A stretch of DNA of 64,000 nt, taken from contig NZ_KQ948874.1 in the NCBI RefSeq assembly GCF_001514215.1, forward strand, positions 51,452 through 115,451. The letters run 5' to 3'. Position numbers and translations under genes: made by a program. The notes under the pieces were generated by a model that worked only from the letters and a program-made list of their open reading frames with translations, searched no databases and had not been told where the DNA came from. Origin of the DNA: Streptomyces bungoensis (GTDB lineage: Bacteria > Actinomycetota > Actinomycetes > Streptomycetales > Streptomycetaceae). Shown here one piece after another: positions 44,514 to 53,434 of the stretch; positions within the stretch are counted from its first letter, which is position 1, and the number at the start of each line of letters is the position of its first letter.

Positions 44514-45044
44514 GTGGTGACAATCGAGCGTGAGGGCGGCGACCCGACGATGGACGACCACGGGCGCGGGGACGACCCGCGCCCAGCGGGCAGCGCCGGG
44601 CGGCCGCCCGGTCCCCTGCCGTACGAGGGCGTCTGGCGGTTCACCGCGGCCGCCGTGGACGCCTCGGTCCCGCAGGCGCGGCACGCCGTGCGCGACCTGC
44701 TGCTGCGCCAGGGCGTGCCGGTCTCCGACGACCTGGTGCACGGGCTGCTGCTGATCGTCTCCGAGCTGGTCACGAACGCGGTGCGGCACGCGGCGCTGCT
44801 GTCCCCGATGCTCGCCGTGGAGGTGGCCGTCGGCGCGGAGTGGGTCCGGGTGTCCGTGGAGGACAACCACCCCTACCGCCCGACAGCCCTGGAGGCCGAC
44901 CACGCCCGGACCGGGGGCCGGGGTCTGCTCCTGGTCCGGGAGGTGGCCCGGGAGGCCGGCGGAGTGGTCGACGTGGAGCACACGGCGAGCGGCGGCAAGG
45001 TGATCTGGGCCGCCCTGCCGCTCAAGCCGGCGGCCCTGACGTAG
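44514..45044 (+). CDS. anti-sigma-type histidine-kinase-like ATP-binding protein
   Basis: This 176-residue protein has the HATPase fold of the RsbW/SpoIIAB family. The N-box is LLIVSELVTNAVRHAALLSP, with a GxGL-type box (TGGRGLLLVREVAR). A Gly/Pro-rich 35-residue N-terminus precedes it. Streptomyces has dozens of these as anti-sigma or switch kinases. The start may be GTG 44514 or the adjacent GTG 44517; an ATG at 44550 would drop the first 12 residues. No cognate sigma or anti-anti-sigma gene is adjacent. It is convergent with idi. Confidence 0.78.
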   Translation: MVTIEREGGDPTMDDHGRGDDPRPAGSAGRPPGPLPYEGVWRFTAAAVDASVPQARHAVRDLLLRQGVPVSDDLVHGLLLIVSELVTNAVRHAALLSPMLAVEVAVGAEWVRVSVEDNHPYRPTALEADHARTGGRGLLLVREVAREAGGVVDVEHTASGGKVIWAALPLKPAALT

Positions 45045-45050
45045 CCCCGC

Positions 45051-45644
45051 TCACCAGCCCGCGGACGGGCCCGTCAGCTCCCTGATCGCCGGGCGGGCCG
45101 CGTCCAGGACGGTCATGAACCACGACGAGAAGGGGTCGCGGGCGTGCCGCTCGGCCAGCTCGGCCGCCGTCACGAAGGCGGTCTGCCCGACCTCCTCCGG
45201 GTCCGGCGCGAGCGGCGCCTGCACCAGGCCGACGAACAGGTGGTTGAACTCCTGCTCGACCAGGCCCGAGTCCGGGTCCGGGTGGTTGTAGCGGACCGTG
45301 CCCGCCTCCGCCAGCAGCGACGGCGAGACCCCGAGCTCCTCGCCCGTGCGCCGGGCCGCCGCCGCGAAGGGCGCCTCGCCGGGGTAGGGGTGGCCGCAGC
45401 AGGTGTTGGACCACACGCCGGGGGAGTGGTATTTGCCGAGCGCCCGCTGCTGGAGCAGCAGCCGGCCCTGCTCGTCGAAGAGGAACACCGAGAACGCGCG
45501 GTGCAGCTGCCCCGGCGGCTGATGGGCGGCGAGCTTCTCCGCGGTGCCGATCGTCACGCCCTTCTCGTCGACCAGTTCCAGCAAAATCGCCTCTGCGGTG
45601 CCGTTCGACGAGCTGTGCGTCTCGGTGGCAGGTGTGATCGGCAT
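45051..45644 (-). CDS. idi: isopentenyl-diphosphate delta-isomerase, type I
   Basis: This 197-residue Nudix-fold enzyme has the active-site cysteine in SNTCCGHPYPGE, the metal/acid residues in NHPDPDSGLVEQEFNHLFVG, and the HRAFSVFLFDEQGRLLLQQR entry. It interconverts isopentenyl and dimethylallyl diphosphate. This supports the hopanoid cluster and ispG at the right of the window. The ATG at 45644 (MPITPATETHSSS) fits the family N-terminus. An ATG two codons upstream (45650) is also possible, because GAGG precedes it. Confidence 0.93.
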   Translation of the reverse strand: MPITPATETHSSSNGTAEAILLELVDEKGVTIGTAEKLAAHQPPGQLHRAFSVFLFDEQGRLLLQQRALGKYHSPGVWSNTCCGHPYPGEAPFAAAARRTGEELGVSPSLLAEAGTVRYNHPDPDSGLVEQEFNHLFVGLVQAPLAPDPEEVGQTAFVTAAELAERHARDPFSSWFMTVLDAARPAIRELTGPSAGW

Positions 45645-45848
45645 ACCCATCCTTCGCCTCGGTCTTCGCACCCCAAGTCTGCCGTACGAATCCGGCACTA
45701 ACGGCACTTCCCGCACCTCCGCATGTCCCGCGCGGGGCGGTGCCGCAGGGGGACTCGGTAGATCATCGTGCCCGGCCGCCGGGCCCCGGAACCGTCCGGG
45801 GGTGCGCCGAACAGGTGTCCGGGACGCCGGTCCGTACGGTCGGTCGCG

Positions 45849-46790
45849 TCAGTGGCAGAGCCGCGCCTCGTGCTCCGCGTGTCCGCCCGGTTCCAGCTGG
45901 AACGTGCAGTGCTCCACGTCGAAGTGGTCGCCGAGGCAGCCCTGCAGCTCGTGCAGCATCTTCTCGTTGCCGATGGCGTTCAGCACCTCGGAGCTGACCA
46001 CCACGTGCGCGGAGAGCACGGGCATGCCGGAGGTGATCGTCCACGCGTGCAGGTCGTGGACGTCCTCCACGCCGTCCAGCGCCAGGATGTGCGTCCGGAC
46101 CTCCGCCATGTCGACGTTCTTCGGCGCCGCCTCCAGCAGCACGTCCAGCGTCTCGCGCAGCAGCTTCACCGTTCTCGGTACGATCATCAGCCCGATGGCC
46201 AGCGAGGCGACGGGGTCGGCCGCCTGCCAGCCGGTGAGCAGGATCACGGTCGCCGAGACCAGCACCGCCACCGAGCCCAGCGCGTCCGCGGCCACCTCCA
46301 GGAAGGCGCCGCGCACGTTCAGGCTCTCCTGCTGCCCGCGCATCAGCAGGAGCAGCGAGACGCTGTTGCCGACCAGGCCGACCACACCGAACACGATCAT
46401 CAGCCCGCCGTGGGTGTCCGCGGGCGTGACGAACCGCTGGACCGCCTCGTACAGGACGTACCCGCCGACGCCGAGCAGCAGCACGCAGTTGGCCAGGGCC
46501 GCGAGGATCTCGGCGCGGGCGTACCCGAAGGTGCGCTTGGTGCTCGCCGGGCGGCCCGCGAAGTGGATGGCGAGCAGGGCCATGCCGAGGCCCACCGCGT
46601 CGGTCGCCATGTGGGCCGCGTCCGCGATCAGGGCGAGCGAGTCCGCGACGAGCCCGCCGGCGATCTCGACCACCATGATCATCAGGGTGATGCCGAGCGT
46701 GATCCGCAGCCGGCCCCTGTACGCGGCGGTGGCCGTCCCCGTGGGCGGCGCGTGGGAGTGCGTGTGCCCGTGGTCGTGCCCTGCCCCCAT
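45849..46790 (-). CDS. cation-diffusion-facilitator metal exporter
   Basis: This 313-residue CDF transporter has a histidine-rich N-terminus (HDHGHTHSH) and six transmembrane helices with the Asp-based zinc site (DSLALIADAAHMATDAVGLG). A cytoplasmic C-terminal domain follows (EDVHDLHAWTITSGMPVLSA). The HDHGHTHSH start and DxxxD pattern favour Zn(II)/Co(II)/Cd(II) export. ATG 46790 is preferred. An ATG at 46811 would add seven residues but lacks a spaced ribosome site. Confidence 0.88.
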   Translation of the reverse strand: MGAGHDHGHTHSHAPPTGTATAAYRGRLRITLGITLMIMVVEIAGGLVADSLALIADAAHMATDAVGLGMALLAIHFAGRPASTKRTFGYARAEILAALANCVLLLGVGGYVLYEAVQRFVTPADTHGGLMIVFGVVGLVGNSVSLLLLMRGQQESLNVRGAFLEVAADALGSVAVLVSATVILLTGWQAADPVASLAIGLMIVPRTVKLLRETLDVLLEAAPKNVDMAEVRTHILALDGVEDVHDLHAWTITSGMPVLSAHVVVSSEVLNAIGNEKMLHELQGCLGDHFDVEHCTFQLEPGGHAEHEARLCH

Positions 46791-46885
46791 GAGGAGACCG
46801 CCCTTTCGCATCTTCCGCCCGGGCTCACAGTGAACTACGGGGGCGGGGTATCGGGCAACGCGGCACTGAACACCGTTGTCATGTG

Positions 46886-46918
46886 CCCTGACCTGCGGAA
46901 ACGATGCGCAGGTCAGGG
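46886..46918 (-). terminator. terminator of the GalE-like gene
   Basis: A perfect 12-bp stem (46886-46897 with 46907-46918) with a nine-base loop starts 11 bases beyond the stop of the epimerase gene. There is no U tract. It is a convincing hairpin terminator. Confidence 0.72.
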
Positions 46919-46928
46919 AGGTGCCGCC

Positions 46929-47900
46929 TCACAGGCCGTGGTGCAGCCGCCAGCCCGCCCAGGCCGACTCGATCATCTCCGGGACCCCGCGCCGGGCCCG
47001 CCAGCCCAGCGCCTCGGCGGCCCGCGCGGCCGAGGCGACCGCGCGCGGCGCGTCGCCCGGGCGGCGCCCCTCCACCACCGCCGGCCGCCGGTCGCCGGTG
47101 ACCTCGCCGATCACCGTGACCATCTCGCGCACGGAGACGCCCTCCCCGCGGCCGACGTTCAGCGTCAGATCACCCGCCGGGGCGCCTCCGTCCAGCCGCC
47201 GCGCGGCGGCCAGGTGCGCCTCGGCGAGGTCGGCCACGTGGATGTAGTCGCGGACGCAGGTGCCGTCCGGCGTCGGATGGTCGTCGCCGAAGATCCGCGG
47301 CGCCTCGTCGCGGGTGAGCCGGTCGAAGACCATCGGCACGATGTTGAACACCCCGGTGTCCGCCAGTTCCGGTGCCGCGGCCCCCGCCACGTTGAAGTAG
47401 CGCAGGCACACCGTGGAGATCCCGTGCGCCCGCCCGGCCGCCCGCACCAGCCACTCCCCGGCCAGCTTCGTCTCGCCGTAGGGGTTCACCGGCGCGCACG
47501 GGGTGTCCTCGGTGATCAGGTCCACGTCCGGGTTGCCGTACACGGCCGCCGACGAGGAGAACAGCAGCCGTGTGACCCCCGCCTCGGCGATCGCGTCCAG
47601 CAGGGTGGCGAGGCCCTCCACGTTCTCCCGGTAGTAGCGGGTGGGCCGCGCCACGGACTCGGCGACCTGCTTGCGCGCCGCGAGGTGGACCACGCCCGTC
47701 ACGCCGTACTCCGCGAGGACGCGCTTGAGCAGGTCCCCGTCCAGGGTCGAGCCCTCCACGAGCGGCACGTCCGCCGGGAGCCGTGCGGGCACGGCGGCCG
47801 ACAGGTCGTCCAGCGCCACGACGCTCTCTCCGGCGCCGGCCATGGCCCGAGCCACATGCGCCCCGATGTATCCGGCTCCGCCGGTGATCAGCCACGTCAT
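46929..47900 (-). CDS. galE: UDP-glucose 4-epimerase-like NAD-dependent epimerase
   Basis: This 323-residue extended short-chain dehydrogenase/epimerase has the NAD-binding TGGAGYIGAHVARAM, the catalytic serine region LLFSSSAAVYGNPD and YGETK with tyrosine and lysine. Substrate loops RYFNVAGAA and TCVRDYIHVADLAEAHLAAA follow. It fits GalE proteins, with about 323 residues rather than 338. A TAGGGT -10 element (47909-47914) lies eight bases before the ATG, with no ribosome site, suggesting leaderless expression. It is divergent from the phosphotransferase/exporter operon and could supply UDP-galactose to its product, which is inference. Confidence 0.9.
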   Translation of the reverse strand: MTWLITGGAGYIGAHVARAMAGAGESVVALDDLSAAVPARLPADVPLVEGSTLDGDLLKRVLAEYGVTGVVHLAARKQVAESVARPTRYYRENVEGLATLLDAIAEAGVTRLLFSSSAAVYGNPDVDLITEDTPCAPVNPYGETKLAGEWLVRAAGRAHGISTVCLRYFNVAGAAAPELADTGVFNIVPMVFDRLTRDEAPRIFGDDHPTPDGTCVRDYIHVADLAEAHLAAARRLDGGAPAGDLTLNVGRGEGVSVREMVTVIGEVTGDRRPAVVEGRRPGDAPRAVASAARAAEALGWRARRGVPEMIESAWAGWRLHHGL

Positions 47901-48136
47901 GGTCGCCCACCCTATGCCGCGCCGGCCGTGTGTCCGGTCTGCCGGGCCTGCCCGGGTCTGGGGCCGCCATTTGTGGGGCGGGCCCCGGATCAGCGAGGAT
48001 GATCGCGGCAAAGGCCCGGGCAGCCGCCGTGGACCGGACCGTGAACGGCCGGTGAACACGGGCTCCGACCCATCCGATACCCTCTGCCGACATGCCGCCC
48101 GGGTGCCGCAGGCAGGGCGTCCCACCACGCAAGAGA

Positions 48137-48155
48137 CCGGCGCGCCGCGCGCCGG
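48137..48155. promoter_or_regulatory. perfect 9-bp inverted repeat before the operon start
   Basis: CCGGCGCGC and GCGCGCCGG flank a single base, five bases upstream of the ribosome site (AGGGAG, 48161-48166) of the first gene. It may be an operator or a leader hairpin that hides the ribosome site. The rest of the 275-base gap shows only weak promoter-like sequence such as GATACC near 48078. Confidence 0.45.
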
Positions 48156-48175
48156 CGCCCAGGGAGTGAGTTCGG

Positions 48176-49963
48176 TTGTCGACCGCCATCGTCACCGGTC
48201 AGCCGGTCCCCGGATCGTCGCTCGAACACGATCTGCGGTCCCTCGGCTTCGACGTGTGCGTGGCCGGCGACGCCGCCGAGGCGGAGACCCTGCTCGCGGC
48301 CGTGCCCGCCGACCGGCGGGTGGCCCTGGTCGACGCCCGCTTCGTCGGCCACCCGCACGCCCTGCGCCTAGGCCTCACCGACCCGCGCTTCCCGCTCTCC
48401 GCCGTCCCCGGCGCCGTCACCGCCCAGCCCGCCGCCCGGCCGGCGCTGACCCGGGCCCTGGCCCGGGAGACCTCCGCGGGCGGGGGCACGGCGGTCGCCG
48501 TCGGCAGCCTGGCCGACCGCGCGGTCACCGCCCTCGCCGCCGACGGCGCCGAGGTGCACCGCCCCGAGCTGGGCAGTCTGGTCGCCGTCGTCCCGGCCGA
48601 CCCGCAGGCCCGCAACGAGGCCCGGCAGGCGGTCGCCGCCGTCGACGACGAGGCCGTCCGCCTGAAGTCGGCCGTGAAGTCCCGCGACGGCTTCTTCACC
48701 ACGTTCTTCATCAGCCCCTACTCGCGCTACCTCGCGCGCTGGTGCGCCCGCCGCGGCCTGACCCCCAACCAGGTCACCACCGCCTCGCTGCTCACCGCGC
48801 TCGTCGCCGCCGGCTGCGCGGCCACCGGCACCCGGGCCGGCTTCGTCGCGGCCGGCGTGCTGCTGATCGCCTCCTTCGTGCTGGACTGCACCGACGGCCA
48901 GCTCGCCCGCTACGCCCTGAAGTACTCCACGCTCGGCGCCTGGCTCGACGCCACCTTCGACCGGGCCAAGGAGTACGCCTACTACGCGGGCCTCGCCCTC
49001 GGCGCGGCCCGCGGCGGCGACGACGTCTGGGCGCTGGCGCTGGGCGCGATGGTCCTGCAGACCTGCCGGCACGTGGTCGACTTCTCCTTCAACGAGGCCA
49101 ACCACGACGCGACCGCCAACACCAGCCCCACCGCCGCCCTCTCCGACCGGCTCGACGGCGTCGGCTGGACGGTGTGGGTGCGGCGGATGATCGTCCTGCC
49201 GATCGGCGAGCGCTGGGCCATGATCGCCGTCCTGACGGCGGCCACGACCCCGCGCGTCACCTTCTACGCGCTGCTTGCCGGATGCGCCTTCGCCGCGACG
49301 TACACGACGGCGGGCCGGGTGCTGCGGTCGGTGACGCGCAAGGCCCGGCGCACCGACCGGGCGGCGCAGGCGCTGGCCGACCTCGCGGACAACGGGCCGC
49401 TCGCCACGTTCGTCGCGCGCGTCACCCCGGGCCGTCTCGGCGCCGCGCCGCTGGTGGCCCTGGCCGGCACGGCCGTCCTCGCGGTGTCCCTCTTCTCCGG
49501 GGTGACCTGGGCGCCCGTCGCCGGTGCCGTGGTCTACGCGATCGCGTCGGGACAGGCGCTGTACCGCCCCCTCAAGGGCCCCCTCGACTGGCTCCTGCCT
49601 CCGCTGTTCCGGGCCGCCGAGTACGGCACCGTCCTCGTCCTCGCCGCCCGGGCCGGGGTGAACGGAGCCCTTCCCGCGGCTTTCGGCCTGGTGGCGGCGG
49701 TCGCCTACCATCACTACGACACGGTGTACCGCATCCGCGGCAACGCCGGAGCGCCCCCCGCCTGGCTGGTGCGCTCCATCGGGGGGCACGAGGGGCGGAC
49801 GCTACTGGTCACCGTCCTCGCCGCGGTGCTCACCGCCTCACAGTTCAAGGTCGCGCTCACGGTGCTCGCCGTGGCCGTCGCCCTCGTGGTGCTCGCCGAG
49901 AGCATCCGCTTCTGGGTGTCCGCCGGGGCGCCCGCAGTACACGACGAAGGAGAACCCGCATGA
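48176..49963 (+). CDS. CDP-alcohol phosphotransferase fused to a DUF5941-like membrane region
   Basis: This 595-residue membrane protein has three visible parts. The first 165 residues are soluble and have an Ala-rich, nucleotide-binding-like look (MSTAIVTGQPVPGSSLEHDL). A CDP-alcohol phosphotransferase domain follows, with the complete signature from Asp237 to Asp262 (DCTDGQLAR, then GAWLDATFD). The hydrophobic C-terminal half matches the DUF5941 type. The enzyme would move a phospho-alcohol from a CDP carrier to an acceptor. TTG is chosen because AGGGAG lies nine bases before it. It opens an operon of seven overlapping or closely spaced genes. Confidence 0.8.
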   Translation: MSTAIVTGQPVPGSSLEHDLRSLGFDVCVAGDAAEAETLLAAVPADRRVALVDARFVGHPHALRLGLTDPRFPLSAVPGAVTAQPAARPALTRALARETSAGGGTAVAVGSLADRAVTALAADGAEVHRPELGSLVAVVPADPQARNEARQAVAAVDDEAVRLKSAVKSRDGFFTTFFISPYSRYLARWCARRGLTPNQVTTASLLTALVAAGCAATGTRAGFVAAGVLLIASFVLDCTDGQLARYALKYSTLGAWLDATFDRAKEYAYYAGLALGAARGGDDVWALALGAMVLQTCRHVVDFSFNEANHDATANTSPTAALSDRLDGVGWTVWVRRMIVLPIGERWAMIAVLTAATTPRVTFYALLAGCAFAATYTTAGRVLRSVTRKARRTDRAAQALADLADNGPLATFVARVTPGRLGAAPLVALAGTAVLAVSLFSGVTWAPVAGAVVYAIASGQALYRPLKGPLDWLLPPLFRAAEYGTVLVLAARAGVNGALPAAFGLVAAVAYHHYDTVYRIRGNAGAPPAWLVRSIGGHEGRTLLVTVLAAVLTASQFKVALTVLAVAVALVVLAESIRFWVSAGAPAVHDEGEPA

Positions 49964-50712
49964 TCGGCCTCGTGCTGGCGGCCGGCGCCGGAAGGCGTCT
50001 GCGCCCCTACACCGACACCCTGCCCAAGGCTCTGGTGCCGGTGGGCCCCGCCGGCGTCGAGGGCGAGCCCACGGTTCTGGACCTCACCCTCGGCAACTTC
50101 GCCGAGATCGGCCTCACCGAGGTGGCGGTCATCGTCGGTTACCGCAAGGAGGCCGTCTACGCGCGCAAGGAGGCGCTGGAGCAGAAGTACGGCCTCAAGC
50201 TCACCCTGATCGACAACGACAAGGCCGAGGAGTGGAACAACGCCTACTCCCTGTGGTGCGGCCGTGACGCCCTCAAGGACGGCGTGATACTCGCCAACGG
50301 CGACACCGTGCACCCGGTCTCCGTCGAGAAGACCCTGCTCGCCGCACGCGGCGAGGGCAGGAGGATCATCCTCGCGCTGGACACCGTGAAGTCCCTCGCC
50401 GACGAGGAGATGAAGGTCGTCGTGGACCCCGCCAAGGGCGTCCAGAAGATCACGAAGCTGATGGACCCGGCCGAGGCCACCGGCGAGTACATCGGTGTCA
50501 CCCTCATCGAGGGCGACGCCGCCCCCGAGCTGGCCGACGCGCTGAAGACGGTCTGGGAGACCGACCCGCAGCAGTTCTACGAGCACGGCTACCAGGAGCT
50601 GGTCAACCGCGGCTTCCGCATCGACGTGGCGCCCATCGGCGACGTCCAGTGGGTCGAGATCGACAACCACGACGACCTCGCCCGCGGACGGGAGATCGCG
50701 TGCCTCTACTGA
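49960..50712 (+). CDS. sugar/polyol-phosphate nucleotidyltransferase (cytidylyltransferase type)
   Basis: This 250-residue protein has the NTP-transferase signature GLVLAAGAGRRLRPYTDTLP then KALVPVG. A LicC/IPCT-like middle follows (LIDNDKAEEWNNAYSLWCGR; GVILANGDTVHP). The NNAYSLW block recalls phosphocholine and inositol-phosphate cytidylyltransferases, so CTP and a phospho-alcohol are likely substrates. The ATG overlaps the previous stop by four bases (ATGA). Together with the CDP-alcohol transferases around it, it most likely makes the CDP-activated donor. Confidence 0.8.
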   Translation: MIGLVLAAGAGRRLRPYTDTLPKALVPVGPAGVEGEPTVLDLTLGNFAEIGLTEVAVIVGYRKEAVYARKEALEQKYGLKLTLIDNDKAEEWNNAYSLWCGRDALKDGVILANGDTVHPVSVEKTLLAARGEGRRIILALDTVKSLADEEMKVVVDPAKGVQKITKLMDPAEATGEYIGVTLIEGDAAPELADALKTVWETDPQQFYEHGYQELVNRGFRIDVAPIGDVQWVEIDNHDDLARGREIACLY

Positions 50713-51761
50713 CCCGGCTCATCCCCTCGCCGGTCGTCGTGGACATCCGCCCGGGTGCCCTGGACGACCTGGGAGCCGTACTCGCCGACGAACGCATCGC
50801 CCAGTCCGGCCGGCTCGCCGTCGCGGTCAGCGGCGGCTCCGGCTCGAAGCTGCGCGAGCGCATCGCCCCCTCCCTGCCCGGCGCCTCCTGGTACGAGGTA
50901 GGCGGCGGCACCCTCGACGACGCGATCCGGCTGGCCGGCGAGATGAAGTCCGGCCGCTACGACGCGGTGGTCGGGCTCGGCGGCGGCAAGATCATCGACT
51001 GCGCCAAGTTCGCGGCGGCCCGTGTCGGCCTGCCGCTGGTCGCCGTCCCCACCAACCTCGCCCACGACGGCCTGTGCTCGCCGGTCGCGACCCTCGACAA
51101 CGACGCGGGCCGCGGCTCCTACGGCGTGCCCAACCCGATCGCGGTGGTCATCGACCTGGACGTCATCCGCGAGGCCCCCGCCCGGTACGTCCGGGCCGGC
51201 ATCGGCGACGCGATCTCCAACGTCAACGCGATCGCGGACTGGGAGCTGTCCAACCGCGTCAACGGCGAGAAGATCGACGGCCTGGCCGCCGCCATGGCCC
51301 GGCAGGCCGGCGAGGCGGTGCTGCGCCACCCCGGCGGCATCGGCGACAACGAGTTCCTCCAGGTCCTCGCCGAGGCACTGGTCCTCAGCGGCATCGCGAT
51401 GTCGGTGTCGGGCGACTCCCGCCCGTCCTCCGGCTCCTGCCACGAGATCAACCACGCCTTCGACCTGCTGTTCCCCAAGCGGGCGGCCGCCCACGGCGAG
51501 CAGTGCGGCCTGGGCGCGGCCTTCGCGATGTACCTGCGCGGCGCGCACGAGGAAGCGGCGCACATGGCCGAGGTGCTGCGCCGGCACGGGCTTCCGGTGC
51601 TGCCGGAGGAGATCGGCTTCAGCGTGGACGAGTTCGTCTCCGCCGTCGAGTTCGCCCCGGAGACCCGGCCCGGCCGCTACACCATCCTCGAACACCTCGA
51701 CCTCAAGCCGAACCAGATCAAGGACACCTACGCCGACTATGTCAAGGCCATCGGTAGCTGA
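50700..51761 (+). CDS. sn-glycerol-1-phosphate dehydrogenase / iron-containing alcohol dehydrogenase family
   Basis: This 353-residue protein has the NAD-binding VVGLGGGKIIDCAKFAAAR and the PTNLAHDGLCSPVATLDND block characteristic of glycerol-1-phosphate dehydrogenases (EgsA/AraM). Metal-site histidines lie in SCHEINHAFD and AHGEQCG. It would reduce dihydroxyacetone phosphate to glycerol-1-phosphate, rare in bacteria. Alternatively it acts on another polyol phosphate in the same superfamily. The GTG at 50700 overlaps the previous gene by 13 bases and has GGGAG five bases upstream. Next to a cytidylyltransferase, it suggests a CDP-glycerol-type donor. Confidence 0.8.
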   Translation: MPLLTRLIPSPVVVDIRPGALDDLGAVLADERIAQSGRLAVAVSGGSGSKLRERIAPSLPGASWYEVGGGTLDDAIRLAGEMKSGRYDAVVGLGGGKIIDCAKFAAARVGLPLVAVPTNLAHDGLCSPVATLDNDAGRGSYGVPNPIAVVIDLDVIREAPARYVRAGIGDAISNVNAIADWELSNRVNGEKIDGLAAAMARQAGEAVLRHPGGIGDNEFLQVLAEALVLSGIAMSVSGDSRPSSGSCHEINHAFDLLFPKRAAAHGEQCGLGAAFAMYLRGAHEEAAHMAEVLRRHGLPVLPEEIGFSVDEFVSAVEFAPETRPGRYTILEHLDLKPNQIKDTYADYVKAIGS

Positions 51762-52518
51762 ACTCCGGCCGGTCGTCCACCCCGCCGGGGTGAAGGACCG
51801 GCGCAGCGGTGAGCACTGGGCGGGACGCCTCTACATGCGCGAGGTGTCCCTGCGCGTCGACCGCTACCTGGTGAACACCAGGGTCACGCCCAACCAGCTC
51901 ACGTACCTGATGACCGTCTGCGGCGTGCTCGCGGCCCCGGCCCTGCTGGTGCCGGGGATCGCGGGCGCCGTGCTCGGCGTCGTCGCCACCCAGCTGTACC
52001 TGCTGCTGGACTGCGTCGACGGCGAGATAGCGCGGTGGAAGAAGCAGTACTCCCTCGGCGGGGTCTACCTCGACCGGGTCGGCGCCTACCTCACCGACGC
52101 GGCCGTGCTGGTGGGTCTCGGGCTGCGCGCCGCCGACCTGTGGGGCGGCGGCCGCATCGACTGGCTGTGGGCCTTCCTCGGCACCCTGGCCGCGCTCGGC
52201 GCCATCCTGATCAAGGCGGAGACCGACCTGGTCGGCGTCGCCCGGCACCAGACCGGGAAGCCCCCGGTGCAGGAGTCGGCCGCCGAGCCGCGCTCCTCCG
52301 GTATGGCGCTCGCCCGCCGGGCCGCCTCCGCGCTGAAGTTCCACCGGCTGATCCTCGGCATCGAGGCGTCCCTGCTGATCGTGGTCCTCGCGGTCGCGGA
52401 CCAGATCCGCGGCGACCTGTTCTTCACCCGGCTGGGCACCGCCGTCCTCGCCGGCATCGCCCTGGTGCAGACCCTCCTGCACCTGGTGTCCATCCTCGCG
52501 TCCAGCAGGCTGAGGTGA
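51739..52518 (+). CDS. CDP-alcohol phosphotransferase with an altered last catalytic position
   Basis: This 259-residue membrane protein of the CDP-alcohol phosphatidyltransferase family begins its signature at Asp91 (DCVDGEIARW) and continues to GVYLDRVGAYLTD. In the family consensus the final aspartate falls at residue 116, but here that residue is Ala. The next aspartate is Asp120. Related actinobacterial sequences may also vary there. The ATG at 51739 overlaps the upstream stop by 23 bases. It would use the CDP donor made by the neighbouring genes, or may have a changed activity. Confidence 0.77.
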   Translation: MSRPSVAELRPVVHPAGVKDRRSGEHWAGRLYMREVSLRVDRYLVNTRVTPNQLTYLMTVCGVLAAPALLVPGIAGAVLGVVATQLYLLLDCVDGEIARWKKQYSLGGVYLDRVGAYLTDAAVLVGLGLRAADLWGGGRIDWLWAFLGTLAALGAILIKAETDLVGVARHQTGKPPVQESAAEPRSSGMALARRAASALKFHRLILGIEASLLIVVLAVADQIRGDLFFTRLGTAVLAGIALVQTLLHLVSILASSRLR

Positions 52519-52523
52519 GTGCC

Positions 52524-53408
52524 GTGGCTTCATCCCTCAAGGTCGGCGCCGTCGTCATCACCATGGGCAACCGGCCCGAGGAACTGCGGGCACTGCTCGA
52601 CTCCGTCGCCCGGCAGGACGGCGACCCCGTCGAGGTGGTCGTCGTCGGCAACGGCTCGCCCGTCCCGGACGTCCCCGCGGGCGTGCGGACCGTCGAGCTG
52701 CCGGAGAACCTGGGCATCCCCGGCGGCCGCAACGTCGGCATCGAGGCCTTCGGACCGGGCGGCCAGGACGTGGACGTCCTGCTCTTCCTCGACGACGACG
52801 GACTCCTCGCCCGGCAGGACACCGCGCAGCTGTGCCGCGAGGCGTTCGCGGCCGACCCGGAGCTCGGCATCATCAGCTTCCGCATCGCCGACCCCGACAC
52901 CGGCGTCACCCAGCGCCGGCACGTACCGCGGCTGCGCGCCTCCGACCCGCTGCGCTCCTCGCGGGTCACCACCTTCCTGGGCGGCGCCAACGCCGTCCGC
53001 ACCCGGGTCTTCGCCGAGGTCGGCGGCCTGCCGGACGAGTTCTTCTACGCCCACGAGGAGACCGACCTGGCGTGGCGGGCCCTGGACGCGGGCTGGCTGA
53101 TCGACTACCGCGCCGACATGGTGCTCCACCACCCGACGACCGCGCCCTCGCGGCACGCGGTGTACCACCGCATGGTCGCCCGCAACCGGGTCTGGCTGGC
53201 CCGCCGCAACCTGCCCGCGCTCCTGGTCCCCGTCTACCTCGGGGTGTGGCTGCTGCTCACCCTGGCGCGCCGCCCCTCCGGACCGGCCTTGAAGGCCTGG
53301 TTCGGCGGCTTCAGGGAGGGCTGGGCCACCCCGTGCGGTCCCCGGCGCCCCATGCGCTGGCGTACGGTGTGGCGGCTCACCCGGCTGGGCCGGCCCCCGG
53401 TCATCTGA
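52524..53408 (+). CDS. GT2-family glycosyltransferase
   Basis: This 294-residue GT-A protein starts with VGAVVITMGNRPEELRALLD. The NLGIPGGRNVGI segment and the DDDG metal-binding acid motif (LLFLDDDGLLA) are standard family 2 features. FLGGANAVRTRVFAEVGGLP and FFYAHEETDLAWRALDAG follow. A hydrophobic C-terminal segment (LVPVYLGVWLLLTLA) anchors it to the membrane. GTG 52524 has GAGG eight bases upstream. GTG 52515, which overlaps the previous stop, is an alternative. It probably adds a sugar to the operon's phospholipid or polymer product. Confidence 0.83.
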   Translation: MASSLKVGAVVITMGNRPEELRALLDSVARQDGDPVEVVVVGNGSPVPDVPAGVRTVELPENLGIPGGRNVGIEAFGPGGQDVDVLLFLDDDGLLARQDTAQLCREAFAADPELGIISFRIADPDTGVTQRRHVPRLRASDPLRSSRVTTFLGGANAVRTRVFAEVGGLPDEFFYAHEETDLAWRALDAGWLIDYRADMVLHHPTTAPSRHAVYHRMVARNRVWLARRNLPALLVPVYLGVWLLLTLARRPSGPALKAWFGGFREGWATPCGPRRPMRWRTVWRLTRLGRPPVI

Positions 53409-53434
53409 CAAGCTCGACCGTGAGGGGGACGCGC

